Below are positions 45,291-60,110 of a stretch of 64,000 nucleotides of DNA, piece after piece. The translations under genes and the position numbers were made by a program. The notes beneath the pieces are model-generated. The model saw only the letters and a program-made list of their open reading frames with translations. It had not been told where the DNA came from and searched no databases. Source of the stretch: Periplaneta americana. Taxonomy: Eukaryota > Arthropoda > Insecta > Blattodea > Blattidae. The first letter of the stretch is position 1. Each line of letters opens with the position of its first letter. The DNA is taken from contig NC_091125.1 of the NCBI RefSeq assembly GCF_040183065.1, positions 30,702,312 to 30,766,311 of the forward strand, read 5' to 3'.

Positions 45291-45449
45291 ATTTGATCTC
45301 TCTTTTGTTCGTGTTTACGTTTATATATAGTATTTTTAATTGATCTACTCCCAGATTAAAATTTTAGCGCCAAGTTTATGTTAAAAGTATGCACACGGAA
45401 TGTAATTGAATCGGTTATTTGAAAAACCACACATGTCCTTAGTTATAAG

Positions 45450-47645
<2,196 letters not shown>

Positions 47646-47703
47646 GTTATAAGTTTTGAGAAAACTACAAAGAAAAAGAAAAAAACTGTGTGCAGCTGAT
47701 ATA

Positions 47704-48794
47704 CAGGGACATCATTTTATTTTTACTAACATTTTCAATATTAACTTGCCTATACCTCTGGATCAACGACGTTTGCTACCCCGTTCCACAAATGAACTTC
47801 GATGATACTGGCGTAATATACAAACAAATCACTTTACTAGATATAGGAGGGTAGAAAAGTAGTTCATCCATTTACGTAAACTAGGAAATATTGCGCTTTT
47901 TAGTTTGATAATTTTCATTAGGTTTTTGTTTAATCAAAATACAGTACAGTATTAACAATAAATGATTTTACTCACGAACTGAGCTGTCCATGTGGACGTA
48001 TTCATTATGTAGTGTATATTATACTGTCTACAGCACATTAGCGTACAATATACAGAATGAAGTTCAATTGAAAAATAATCATAATATGGATATTTAAACA
48101 CATTTTTTAAAATGGTGGCCGTTCATTTCGATACAGGCTTCAGTTCTATTGTGCATATTATCGCACTATAAACTATTGTACCTAATCCCAATTACTAGTT
48201 TCGTTCTTCGTACTAGTAAATCTTGTTGAAATAATTCCGTACCTACTCTATAAAAGGGTACTTTAGGTACTGTAGATACAATCTTCACTTCTGCCCGATC
48301 CGAAAAGATAAAATTACTCAGACATACTATCTACTCTCCGTCCAAGTGGTTATGTCGTAGGGTCGTAGAAAGGGAGGAAATCACGTGACAGTTAATTACT
48401 TAACAAGGCCCTTTTATTCAAGTTATTTTAAACAGTTGTATAATATTACGTAGACGTCCAATTCTTAACAGAAATTAATATTCTGAGAAAGGAGCTAAGA
48501 CAGCCCAGCCACTAGCTGGCGAATAAAAGCTGGTGGGGGAACCCGGGATACGACGTAAGCAAATGGACGACATTACCTGTGCGAAAATGATTCAATATTG
48601 GAAGCTCTTTCGTCACTGGAAAACGCGAACATATTTTTGGAACGTACTGTACCGTAAGGCTACCACGACTGTATATGCAGTCTTGGATCTGTGTGGAAGA
48701 CGGTTGAACTTCATTAGTAGAAGGGGTGGGAGTGAAGTACATTCAAAAACTCAGGTACAATAAAAATTGAAGTAAAAATAAAATGATGTCCCTG
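47704..48794. mobile_element. 1.1-kb TIR element with TA TSD, copy 2
   Basis: Same ends as 3366-4460 (CAGGGACATCATTTTATTTT and its complement), with TA on each side. The two copies align from end to end with scattered substitutions and small indels. A short insertion near 48021-48060 ('ctgtctacagcacattagcg') is absent from copy 1. No transposase relic. Confidence 0.75.
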
Positions 48795-49706
48795 TATATT
48801 AGATATACGTTCTTACCTTTTTAGGTTAAAATTTTTATATTAGTTGTAATATTTATGAATATTTCAAAGAAACGTGTAATTATACTTGATAGCGCCAGGA
48901 TGCTCTAAAGTTCGTGGACATGTATTGTTCTTCAAATACCCAAAAGTTTTCAGTAAAAAATTATAATAGTTTGTATTGATTTTGTATGTAAGTTAATGAG
49001 AAGAAAAGCTATTTGAGTATACATTTATTTTATCCTTCATATTCCAAATTGAAAAGAAAATTCTAAAACGTTTTAAAGTAAAAACACTGATATCTTATTG
49101 AAGTCCCACACTACAGCTCCTCAGGTGCGTCATCTCTGTTACGATTAAACCAGAAAAATGTATCTTCATAAAATCTTTTGAGTTCATCCTCTTTAGGGAT
49201 ATACTGTCATGACATCATCACTTAAAATAAGTCGGATATGCCTACTTCCTCCTGCAGATGTGTGTTAATGTCAGAAACACAATAAACTCGTTTTTGGCTA
49301 AAAATGCACTTCTATGGTTTCGCAAATAACCGAGTCAGTTGTCTTTAATCCGTTAAGAAATGAGATGTTTATGAAGTTCTATGAGAAAAATGTACAAACT
49401 ACTTCAAGTATCCGCTAGCAATTTTATTGTTGATTTTTATTGCACAATATATAGAGCGTTCATATCAAAACTTCCCAGTCTAAATAACTATATAATTTAA
49501 ATAAGATTTAATTAAACAGAAAACACGTTGAGGGAAAGTTTAAAACCAGTCTTAATTGCATATCAGTTTTCATCTCCTTACCCCCAGTCACGTCCCCCCT
49601 CAATATCTAAATTGACGTGTTTTTGGTTTAATTAAATCCTATTTAGGTATTTAGACTGGGAAGTTTTGAAATGAATGTTCTGTAAAGATACAAAAACCCT
49701 TATCTT
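48795..49706. other. Unassigned AT-rich stretch
   Basis: A possible inverted pair ('gtctaaataactatataatt' near 49479 and 'tttaggtatttagactggg' near 49643, with 'cttcccag' and 'gggaagtttt') suggests a ~210-bp foldback at 49458-49680. Otherwise nothing is recognised. Confidence 0.4.
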
Positions 49707-49742
49707 TCATTCATTCATTCATTCATTCATTCATTCATTCAT

Positions 49743-50345
49743 TGTTCTGCCCAAGGGCATGTCTTTCACTGCAAACCCAGCTTTCTCCAGTCTATCCTAT
49801 TTTCTGCCTTCCTCTTTGTTTCCTCATGTGATCCATATATCTTAATGTCGTCTATCGTCTGATATCTTCTTCTACCCCAAGCTGTTCTCCCGTTCACCAT
49901 TCCTTCCAGTTCATCCATCAGTAGGTAGTTTCTTCTCAGCCAGTGACCCAACCAATTCCTTTTCCTCTTCCTGATCAGTTTCAGCATCATTCTTTCTTCA
50001 CCTACTCTTTCTTATTGTCTGTCCACTTCACAAGTTCCATTCTTCTCCATATCCACATTTCAAATGTTTCTATTCACTTCTCTTTACTTCGTCTTAATGT
50101 CCAAGTTTCTGCCCCATACAATGCCACACTCCACACAAAGCACTTCACTAGTCTCTTCCTTAGTTCTTTTCCCAGAGATCCACAGAAGATGCTTCTTTCT
50201 GTATTAAAAGCTTCCTTGTCCATTGCTATCCTCCTTTTGACTTCCTGGCAGCAGGTAATGTACTGTTTACTGTACACCCCAAGTATTTGAAGCTGTCCAC
50301 TTGCTTTATTGCCTCATTTAGAATTCGCAAGTTTATCATTTTTGT
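49743..50345 (-). pseudogene. RTE-like LINE C-terminal relic
   Basis: Minus strand, same family as 22326-22860. It reads VKRRIAMDKEAFNTERSIFC, KRLVKCFVWSVALYGAETWT, then KLIRKRKRNWLGHWLRRNYL and a GMVNGRTAWGRRRYQ tail, with frame changes between blocks. The tail is followed by (TTCA)n at 49707-49742, the GAAT-type tail of this family. Confidence 0.75.
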
Positions 50346-51305
50346 GGCTCCAAAATTGTTGAATTCATAAAAATTGACTGATTCACTTCGTAAGCTTATG
50401 ATTGAATGTTGGAGTTGAGCTGAAATAATTTCAGCTGTTGGGGGTAATGATAATTATTGCCTAATTATAGATCCTAGTGATATAAATTAGAAAATTCTGA
50501 CATTGTTAGTGTACTAATGTTATCGCGGACCATTTGAAAATCGTTCGCTTGAAATAGCTATTATTTTAATTTGCGCTTAATCTAAATAATTATAAAGTAT
50601 GCATTATTTAATGAAATTCAAAAAGAAAGATTTGCTTCTTTTCAGAAAGAAAAAGTCTTCACGAGATCATGCACATCCATAAAATTGTAAGGTTTATGCG
50701 CCTTTTGAATTTTTTGGCTTCCTGAAGTTCAGTTTTCGTAAGTCAATGTCGATAAAACTCTTCAGGCGCGTATAATAACCCTACATGTCAAGAATGCAGT
50801 TACGGGCTCAAAACCAATTCCTTACATTTAAGAAGTAGGGCCCAAAATCTGATACAATTAGAAAAATATTTTTTTTTATTTCTGTTCAACTAATTAGACT
50901 ACCCAGTATAACACACAAACGACTTCAGAAGACTTGGTTGATAACATTGATGACGCTTTTATGATGAAAGTTCTAAAAAACTCGAAACAGCATACTATAG
51001 ATAATGGAATTCGAAAGACGGTTGGGAAGTCTGAATTGTTTTTCAAATATAAATTATAATGGAACAAATTTCACAGCTTAACATTTTCGAATCCATTACC
51101 TGAATTCGTAAGATATTGTGTGAACACTGTCATATAAGGAAAGTGTTATACTTGACCATTTCCATAGAAAAGAAACCTGTCATAAAATGCTGTTGCGTTC
51201 TGATATTATTACTTATGGCTAATAATATTCTTTACACTTCACTTAAAGTTTATTGACGTCTGATGATTGAAATACAACCTCCGGCTGTGGTTTCTACACA
51301 CTTTA
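50346..51305. other. Unassigned AT-rich stretch
   Basis: Nothing recognised on either strand. Confidence 0.4.
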
Positions 51306-51309
51306 GTAC

Positions 51310-52300
51310 AAAATGTCCACCGCTGTGGAGTAACGGTTAGCATGTCTGAATGTGAAATGAGCGGACTTCGATTCAATTCCTGGTTGGAACAAGTTACTTG
51401 GTTGATGATTTTTCCGAGACTTTCCCTCAACCTACTAAGAGAAAATTCTGGATAACTTTATGTATTTATTCACACTGAAAATTGGTATTTACCCGGTGAC
51501 AGTGGTAAATAATTACAATCAATAATGACAATAATAAACACAATTAATAAAAAATACAATTAATGATAAATTAATAGTAATACTAATAATAATTAATAGT
51601 AATAATACTAGTAATAATAATGATGATAATAATAATAATAATGATAATAATAATAATAACAACAACAACAACAACAACAACAAGGAGCATCCTAAATTAA
51701 ATGAGTCACGATCACTTAAAATAACATTTAAAGTAAATCTAATTTGTATCTTAACCCTAAGTTCGAACTAAAACCCACGAATATGATATGTTCATACATG
51801 CACAAGTAGTCTACCTCTCAGCACTACACTCATTTCGCTGACAACTCACTCACTGCACTGGAACTACGACACATTTCACTGATTTTATCCTGATTTCACT
51901 AACACTTCAAAAACATTTCACTCTTCAAACACTTTGCACTGCCACTATAAACTATAAAGCTTCACTGATACAAACACACTTCACTGACACAACACACTTC
52001 ACACTTCCTGACACAACACACTTCTTCACTGATACAACAGTCCAATAACAAATATAAATTACACCCTTTAAATAGTGTGTATAATATACTACCGTCTATT
52101 AGTAAAGTCCTTAAGCCTATTTTTAAATACATTTCTGGTTATTGATAAAGCCTTTAGTAAGTCTGCAGGTAAAGCATTCCAGTCCTTGATATTACGGTTG
52201 GACCCTGGACTCATTTCGCTATAATTATCACCTTCATCTCATTCGGACGCTAGATAAGCGTAGAAGTTGATAAAGCGTCGTAAAATAAACCAATTAAAAA
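51310..52300 (+). mobile_element. SINE subfamily A2, split by a LINE
   Basis: The head (51317-51459) has 'tggagtaacggttagcatg', a B box 'cgattcaattcc' and 'ttttccgagactttccctc'. The tail resumes near 52197 with 'ggactcatttcgctataatt' and ends 'aagcgtcgtaaaataa'. It is the plus-strand partner of the element at 14629-14811. The interruption contains a minus-strand LINE end. Confidence 0.7.
51460..52196 (-). mobile_element. LINE 3' end (family L4) inserted in a SINE
   Basis: On the minus strand the first ~40 codons read NIKDWNALPADLLKALSITR and KNRLKDFTN, the conserved C-terminus of Jockey-type or similar LINE reverse transcriptases. A stop and a long 3' UTR follow, with repeated 'cttcactgacacaacacac'-type units (51835-52045) and (AAC)n/(AAT)n tracts (51600-51682). 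The end resembles 25200-25468. It is 5'-truncated, as usual for LINE insertions. Confidence 0.65.
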
Positions 52301-52436
52301 TTATAGAACAAAATGGATTTAAAGTTTGTACAATAATAATATTACAATAGCGTATGTGACGGATATGTTCAAAGAATAATTTAGAATTGAATTCTATTAT
52401 TCTTATTGGATGACAAACTCTTACTAACAAAACTCA

Positions 52437-52682
52437 GCCATCGGCGTAGCTCAGGCGATAGCGCGTTTGCCTACTGATCCGGGTTTCCGTTCGGGCTGGA
52501 CTCTCTTCCCGCTTGGGCTGATTACAAGGTTCGGATTTTCCTAGGTTCTCCCATCGTAAGACGAATGCAGGTAATCTATGGTCTCATCTCACCAAATACT
52601 ATCTCGCTATCACCAATTCCATCGAAGCTAAATAACCCAGTATTTGATAAAGCTTCGTTAAGTAATAAAGTAAAAAAAAATT
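52437..52682 (+). mobile_element. SINE family A
   Basis: Head 'cggcgtagctcaggcgatag', body 'cgtaagacgaatgcagg' and end 'aagcttcgttaagtaa', followed by poly(A). The B box is damaged. Confidence 0.85.
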
Positions 52683-52699
52683 AAAACTAGGTGAATTTA

Positions 52700-52940
52700 A
52701 TGTCTAACCATCAGTAAGATTACACTTGCAAATGCTAAAAGTTTCTTCTTTTACCTCTTATTATCATCATTATCATCATCATATTCTTCTTCTTCATCTT
52801 CTTCATTTTATAAACAAGTTTTAGGCTATGCAACCTGTTAATGGTTTCGTTCCATCTGTTTGTTGTCAGACAATCAGGACATAATTTTTATAGAAAAAAG
52901 ATTGAAAAAAATGTTTTGGAAGCATGTATTCTGTGTACAA
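52700..52940. other. Unassigned, with TCTTCT run
   Basis: An irregular ATC/TTC microsatellite lies near 52758-52805. Nothing else. Confidence 0.45.
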
Positions 52941-52942
52941 TT

Positions 52943-53106
52943 CAGGATGTGTACGGAGCAGAAGTAAACAACTGACTAGCCATGCATCAGTGTAACCTCT
53001 CTTTTCATTGATTAATCGCAGCAACTGGTGTGCTACACCAATGAAAACACAGGTTACATTGACATACGACTAAACGACTATTTACTTCTGCTCCTTACAC
53101 ATCCTG
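52943..53106. mobile_element. 164-bp foldback MITE
   Basis: Nearly the whole element is an inverted repeat. CAGGATGTGTACGGAGCAGA on the left matches the complement of the right end with one difference, and further pairing continues through 'gtaacct' and 'ttttcattg'. The flanks read 'aatt' and 'attg', so TSD length is ambiguous. Confidence 0.7.
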
Positions 53107-53167
53107 ATTGACTACAAACTGTTAATTTGGCTCCATGTCTTCGGTATACATAAGACAATACTTTAAA

Positions 53168-54016
53168 TATTTTTTATGCTCGACCATGCCGAAATGTAGT
53201 AATTATACACCTGGTAGTAGCCCTTTAATGGACGTCATTAAAGTACACCTATTCATTAAAGTTCCGGTGTTCCACCAATCAGAAAATAGCATTTTAGCGA
53301 TATGAAAGCGCAAGTATAGATTATTCTCGGTTATGCAATCGAAAGACAACTAGCGAAACGTCACGGAGGCTGGAAATCCAATGCTGTCGCAGAAGGGTAT
53401 GTTGAAAAATCGATCCTAAATAAAATTGAAATCTCAAATACAATATTAAACTCAGTCGAAAAAAACAACACACAGATTAACATCAATTCACCGTCATCTT
53501 CCAGCCTTTCACAAAGCATATTCCCGCAAATTTATTTCACCAATTGCACAATAAATCACCTACATTTGAAATAATGTCAGTTCTGTTACTATAATAATTA
53601 GCGTTAATTGTAAATAATATTCAAATAAATTCAATTTGTCATCTCGTTTTTCAATGTATAATTTAATTTCAATGTTATATCAAAATTAATGTTTATTTTA
53701 CTCTCTAGATTATATCAAGGTCAGTGTGGACATTTTTTTCTAGGAAAAAATCATTACTTTCGCGTCTGCGCACATCTCACAATTTACGAGGTATTGCACA
53801 AGGCCGGTTCCGCGCCTCAGTCAGATAAGAATAACATGAATTCTTCTGAATAATTTCAAGTTAGAAATATGGTCGAGCATAAAAAGTCGTATGAAACTTG
53901 ACTATAAAGGTAATTAAGACGCTCGTATGAAAATTATGAAACTCGCTTGCGCTCGTTTCATAAACATACTCGCGTCTTAATTACTACCATTATAGGCTCG
54001 TTGCATAATGTACTAT
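53168..54016 (-). mobile_element. Unclassified repeat family H1, copy 2
   Basis: This is the inverted, longer counterpart of 21661-22269. It starts 'ttttttatgctcgaccatgc' and ends with the hairpin (53905-54000) and 'aatgtactat'. It contains ~240 bp (mostly within 53400-53590 and 53720-53800) that copy 1 lacks. No coding capacity. Confidence 0.6.
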
Positions 54017-54093
54017 TAAACTAGTGCGTTTTATGGGCATCATTTCTGAATTCATTTACATACTCTTGAGTATAACAGTTCTACTTTTTTACA

Positions 54094-54321
54094 TTTATTT
54101 AACGACTCTGTATCAGCTACTCGGTTATTTAACGTTGATGGAATTTGTGATAGCGAAATAGTATTTGGCGAAGATTCGCCATAGGTTACTTCACATTCGC
54201 CTTATGATTGGGGAAAAACTCGGAAAAAGCCCAACCAGGTAATCAACCCAAGCGAGAATCGAACCCACGCCCGAACACAGGCAGGCAATCGCCTTAGCCG
54301 ACTGATTTACCCCGGTGGCTC
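54094..54321 (-). mobile_element. SINE family A, minus strand
   Basis: It reads 'atttatttaacgactctg', the body 'aaacccaaccagg'-like block as 'agcccaaccaggtaatcaac', the B-box complement 'gagaatcgaacccacgcc', and ends at 'ccccggtggct'. Confidence 0.85.
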
Positions 54322-55430
54322 TGCTCTTGTTAATTTATAAGAAAGATTTGTATAAGGATAAACTGATAGACAGATATATAGGGATAAACAGATGGAAGGA
54401 ATACCAAAAATCACTTCATCCTTCTTAAAGATGCTGAGGACACGTATTTTTGTAAACATTTTTTCGTTGTGTTTTACAGTAGCTTATTTACTGTCGTCAT
54501 ACTTTCTTCATATTTCCTAAAAATGATTAAGTAAGTAGGATTAGATTTCATACTGGTTTATGGTGAACGAGTTTATACAGTGAACTACACATTTTTGTAT
54601 TTACTTTCTAGTTGTAATGAACATAGACCTAAAGCTCTTTTTTGGATCAAAGGAAATTTGATTGAAACCTTAAATTATGCACTAAATAATGTTTAGATTC
54701 GTTGTCAGTATTACTGAACTAAAAAAAAGTTCTGACAAAAAAGTTCACTTACTAAAACATCATTGGCTATAGCCTACGTTGCAATTTAGATGTGAAATAG
54801 ATTGGTGTTATAATTGCTATGTATTGATTGTGAAGTAATCACTTCTGACGCTAGATTATGCAGAAGATACTCTGTACAATATGAACGCAGTGATATGATT
54901 ATATGTTCATTACCAAACATGATTTTTCATCTAGTATTTATCGGAATTGAACTGACTTCCGTAGAGTTACGGATCCATATTTAATACGACTTCTCCCTTT
55001 AAAAACGAGGAGAACATGTGAAATTAAAATATAACATTTTTGTTATGAAAAGTGAATCATTTTAAAATTTCCATTCCTACTAATGACATTGTTAAGAGAA
55101 CATCTGAAGTTAAAATAAATTTCTGCACTTTTTTTTTTTAGATGTGTCAAATTGTAAACGATAATATCATTGGCAATCTGATAAATGAACTTAAATGTTG
55201 CGAAACGAATGATGAAAAAGTGTATGGCGCTCATTTTTTATCCTTCACATGTAAAGTATTGTACGACGCATCTATGTGATTTTCATGTATGGCATAAAAC
55301 CTTGAGCTAAGGGATTTCCGGCTTTCGAGGTGGTATTATGTGAAGAAAGTTTTGCATTTCCAACATAATGTTACAATTTAATTTCTCCAACGTTTCTGAA
55401 GTACCAATATTGACACAATTTTATTGTGTC
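54322..55430. other. Unassigned AT-rich stretch
   Basis: Nothing recognised. Confidence 0.4.
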
Positions 55431-55438
55431 GCTTAAGA

Positions 55439-55623
55439 CAGTGGTCGTCAGCACTCGCTGAATTGGGTAACTGGTAAGAAATGTATCTGAATATTCACCG
55501 TCGTCGTGCAGAAGAGAGAGGGAGGAAGCACTCCCGCCAGTAACAACGGATGCACACTAGTGTAATGTCTCATCCGTCGGTAAGAGACGCTAGCCCGAGT
55601 GTGCACTGTGCTGATGACCGCTG
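55439..55623. mobile_element. 185-bp hAT-like MITE
   Basis: Inverted ends CAGTGGTCGTCAGCAC (left) and CAGCGGTCATCAGCAC (right, complement). The flanks GCTTAAGA (55431-55438) and GCTTAAAG (55624-55631) match at the first six bases, consistent with an 8-bp TSD. CAGTGGT-type ends are familiar in hAT MITEs. Confidence 0.7.
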
Positions 55624-55631
55624 GCTTAAAG

Positions 55632-56700
55632 TCTGGAAGGATTGTCTCTACTCTGTTGTGTCCATTGTGCCTGAGCACGGTCGGCTCTAGTAGAAGGTCG
55701 AAAGGCTCAACTTGGCAACACTCTATCGTCTGTTCTTGTCAGTCATACTGCTGTTATGCTTCACCAACAGAACCAAAGAGTTTTAATGTTGATATCAGAA
55801 GGAAACAGTTAAAAATTAATCATACATCGTACAAGGAGTCAGTATAATACATTACGAGTTACACATATATAATCGGTTTCTTGATAAAAGTGACCGTCAC
55901 ATTGATAGCTTCCAAGCATTATGAAAATTTAAGACATAATTTTATATCAAAAATTAATAATATAGCACATTTACCTTCAAACTATCTAATTACTAGCATC
56001 TAGAGAAGAACAGTTATCTTTGGATGAATCATTAAACCTTTAAATGCCTTTTCCCAACAATTTTGCATTTTGTACTTGGTCACTTTTACCAAGAAATCGA
56101 TGACATAGATATATACGTTTGCAACAAAGTAAAGTAATCCTTTTATATGTTTTTAAAATCTTAAAAAATTTCAACTCGTAAAAAATTAGTTGCCTTTTAA
56201 TGCACGGATTCGTGAAGGGTGTCGTGTCTTCATATTGTTTTTAAAAATATTCCATTACATTATGTACAAAACTCAAATACGTACAATTTATAGGCGTGTA
56301 TATTAAACACATTTTGTTATATCTTCTTGTTCTTTTCAATATTTGGGTATTTACACTCCCCGTTCCGAAGCAAAGACTTAGTTCGGTTCTATTCTGTTCA
56401 CCTCTTCCTGTATCGTCCTGCTCTCTACTCTTTATTTCCCGTTGCCCTATACTGTGAGTGAGGTACTAACTTAGGAAAACGGTCCAGTGTCATTCTCTGC
56501 ATAATGGCAATGAGCTTTCCATTTTCGTGTATAGAATTAAATGCTAAATAAAATACGGATTTTGATGAAATGGGTTAAATCTGCCATTTTTTGGGGCGAG
56601 AAAGCGAGTTTGCTAGGTATCAACTGTGGGAAAACTTCATTTATGGCTTGACAAATAATAATGTACTAATAAAATAAATCTAACGAAAACCTTTAGAACT
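55632..56700. other. Unassigned AT-rich stretch
   Basis: Nothing recognised. The frame at 55599-55847 straddles a MITE edge and has no motif. Confidence 0.4.
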
Positions 56701-56704
56701 TGGA

Positions 56705-57505
56705 CAAAATAGTAATATGCGTTACAAGAGCGGTATGTTGACGTTTTCATGGTCGAGGAAAAGATTGAAAAAGCGAAACGTAGTTGAGCTTTTTTAATTT
56801 CCGAGAACATGAAAACAAACATTCCGCTCGTGTATCGTACATTATTTTGTGTGAAGATCGTTTATTACATACCTGAAAGAGGAATTTCTAATTAGTTGCA
56901 ATGAAATCTCCATCTTGGTTTCTGTTCAATGACGGCAAATTTGCAAAACAAAAATATCTATCTTCAACATTGTTGCTTTAAATTGTTCTGTGTTTACTAT
57001 ACTCCAGCAGGCCGTGATATACGTCCGTCTTCCCCCCCCCCCCAGTCTATAAATGCGAACTGAAAACAAACGTTAAGTTTATGTAATGATTTATTTTTCA
57101 TTTTAATATTTTAACAATATTACTTATATAACATATTGCAGTAATAACATCGACATCTGGAATCTTGTTGATTTTTTTCACGGCTTCCTTAATGTTACTT
57201 GTATCAGGAATGCAATAAGTTTCGTGGAGTAGTAGACTTTACTTAATTTTTGCAAATATTTAAAAACAATAATTAACATTGCAATTTAGGTGAAATTGCA
57301 GTGGTAAGTTTCCAATTTATAATTATTACTATGTTAAACGTCTCTAAAAATAATATGTTAAAAGCCTAAAGCAGTAAAATGACTATGGCACTTAAGCGGT
57401 AAGAAGAGGGAAATTGTTAATGTGTTACGTTGGGAATACTGAATGTGGTATTTCACACTTACCGCGTATTGGTTTTGTGCGGAAAGCAAGCAAATACGCA
57501 CGATC
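56705..57505 (-). mobile_element. Unclassified repeat family H2, copy 2
   Basis: Inverted counterpart of 24205-24925: the hairpin end ('gagcggtatgttg' at 56730, 'attccgctcgtg' at 56821) is now on the left, and 'aatacgcacgatctcgcac' is on the right. A C-run and ~90 bp around 57036-57150 are extra or diverged relative to copy 1. Confidence 0.6.
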
Positions 57506-58745
57506 TCGCACAAAAGCGATTTACGAAGCAGTAATACATGAATAATCTACTATGTTTAACCCTCGACAGCATTCCCAGCACCGCGATTTTCAATTGCCTA
57601 TGGAATTCGACTGTAGAGAAAGGAATCAGTGACAGTTTCCCCGACAGCATGGAGAACTTCAATACCGCAGACGAATAGCTACAGAGCATAAAGTTTTCTG
57701 ATTCATCTTAAACTTAATGATTTTGACATATTATCACAATCCTTGGAAATAACGTAACAAAATGTACAATTATTATGCCCACAGCCACACTTTAGCTATC
57801 GATTATCAGTCTTCCAGGTACAATTTATGCCGGTTGTTACGTTTCCAGCTCCAAATTGTTGCCGGATTACTTTATTTTGAATGTGGTATCTTTTTGTCAT
57901 TCCTAACAGCAGCGGTCTTAATAAAATCCCATTCGTGCTGCTACTATCGTTTGCAGTATTCTCGTGAGGATAAAATGTACATTATATTCATAAATAAAAG
58001 TGCAGTCACATTACTATCCAATTTAGAATTCAAAATCTGGGGCAACACAGCAAACTGTTGTAGACACCAAACATCATCCCATTCGTTTAATTATTCAGAA
58101 TGCAAAATAAGTTTGAGCATCAGTGGTCAAAAATAAAACATTGCAATGCATCAAATTTCACCATTTCGTTCCTCCCTCCCGTTACGGATTAGCTCTGCAG
58201 ATATGTTTGGGAGAATCTGGATATTCGCAAAATTCATTCGCTCCTTATCAAACATGGAAACAATCCGTGGTATTTTCGGTATGTGGTTATCTGATTTTCA
58301 GTATTCAAGGAATACCGCAATGCCTTGAAACAAAATAAATTGTAACCAAATAAATAGACACGTATTTTTATTTTTGAAATGACTTTTTGTTATCCGAATC
58401 AGAATTAATCATACATTAATATTGGAAGCTTTATTCACTGGGCAATTCGCAATGTTGAGTCTATGCAATGCATTTCTAAATCATCAATTTCATATCTTTG
58501 GCCGTTTCAAACAAAGCTGTAACTTCAATTGTGTCATTAATTCATATAGAAAGCTAAAATTCGTATGAGTTATTTCTTATTCATTCATATAGATTTAGTT
58601 ACTAAAATATATTTCAAGAATTCTACCCCTTAAATATAGAAATGGCTCTATTCTACTCGGGCTTGATTAGTTGCAATTTGTTTTGTCGGTGATATTTTTA
58701 CTTTAATGTAATGGTACAGGGCCTATTTTATATTACATTAAGCCA
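57506..58745. other. Unassigned AT-rich stretch
   Basis: A 124-codon open frame at 57762-58136 and others nearby show no signal peptide, domain or repeat pattern that I recognise. Confidence 0.4.
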
Positions 58746-58748
58746 TCT

Positions 58749-59330
58749 ACAGTCTTACTAATAAACCGTATAGTTTTTATACGAGACTTATGCAGAGTTG
58801 AGACAGAAAACTTTACTAATAAACCATGCAGAAGCGATGGACTCATAAACAGCCTGTAACTATACAATGGGAATTGCTTTGCAGTAGTTATATACACGAA
58901 ACCCCTTGCTTAAGCGTTGTATATAGCGAAAAAATGGCCGCCCCTCTGACAGCTGTTCGTATCGACTGTCATTTTATGATGATGAAGAACAAACCAAAGA
59001 CCATAGAATTATTAGAATAATATTTCTGTAGCTTGTACTCTTTGACCAAAATGTAGTGTGGTAATCGATTAGAGCCAGTTGTACTATCGATATTTAACAC
59101 GCCACACTAGAGCGCTCCACCGGATGCAATAGAGAACCTCAGATATTCTATTACCTTTCGTAACGAAGTAATGACGAAACTATGATGTAGCTGTGTAACA
59201 GTCATACTGTTATACACGGCGTATGTAGTGATTATTAGTAAGAATTTACACACGACTTATAAACGAGCTACTTATTGTATAAGTATAAGACAGTTAAACG
59301 TCTGTATATAGAGTTTTTATTAGTAAGACC
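58749..59330. mobile_element. Possible TIR element
   Basis: 'gtcttactaataaa' at 58752 and its complement 'tttattagtaagac' ending near 59328 form inverted ends, with partly matching subterminal sequence. No TSD is clear and the core is unfamiliar. Confidence 0.35.
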
Positions 59331-59575
59331 GCTAAAGTATAGCCTTATATTTACTTTATTCGACCATGTCATGTTATTTTCTTTACTGCACGTTTTCTTC
59401 ATAAATCTACTGTCCTATATTTATATATTAATGCCCAATATAGGCTTACGTAGGTACTGTAAGTAGCCTATGCTTCGCACTAATGTAACCTTTTTAAATT
59501 TTTCACTGTCCGTATTTTATTCTAATAAGCGAATACACTGATCTATTTTACACTAATATAATTTGTGATATGAAC

Positions 59576-59935
59576 TTTACAGGAGAATGGAGAAAGTTAC
59601 ACAACGCAGTACTGCACGCATTGTATTCTTCATCTAACATAATTAGGAGCATTAAATCCAGACGTTTGAGATGAGCAGGGCATGTAGCACGTATGGGCGA
59701 ATCCAGAAAGCATAATTATACCGTAGAGTGTTAGTTGGGAGATCTGAGGGGGAAAAGACCTTTGAGGAAGCCGAGACATAGATGGAAGGATAATATTAAA
59801 ATATATTTGAGGGAGGTGGGATATGATGCTAGGGACTGAATTAATCTTGCTCAGGATGGAGACCAATGGCGGGTTTATGTGAGGGCGGCAATGAACCTCC
59901 GGGTTCTCTAATCTAAAAGTCATTTGTAAGTAAGT
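59576..59935 (+). pseudogene. RTE-like LINE (family L2) C-terminus and tail
   Basis: The frame reads ALYSSSNIIRSIKSRRLRWA and GHVARMGESRKHNY, then after a stop GDLRGKRPLRKPRHRWKDNI, LREVGYDARD, and RVYVRAAMNLRVL at ~59905. These blocks are the C-terminal end of an RTE-like reverse transcriptase. The 3' tail 'catttgtaagtaagtaag' follows. Members at 23850-24204 (minus) and 40371-40830 share it. Confidence 0.75.
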
Positions 59936-59944
59936 AAGCGATAT

Positions 59945-60110
59945 GAACTTTGCTACTGGCCTTTCATGTAGGTGAGCCAGATTCGAGTCTCGTTAGATAA
60001 ATCCTTAGCGATACTTGCGGTGGGCAAGATAACACTTAGGGTCTTTCTCGCGGTTCTCCCGTTTCTGTGTTAGGTATCTACATGTTGTACCAAGTTTGAA
60101 GTGTGGATTT
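59945..60110 (+). mobile_element. Weak tRNA-headed SINE-like repeat
   Basis: B-box-like 'ccagattcgagtctcg' is followed by 'gcggtgggcaagataac' and 'ttctcgcggttctcccg', a body resembling that at 16110. The A box is degraded. Confidence 0.4.

Noticed and set aside
57762-58136. 124-codon open frame
   Set aside because: Cysteine-containing but with no recognisable domain, no supporting splice or start context, and AT-rich codon use like the background.
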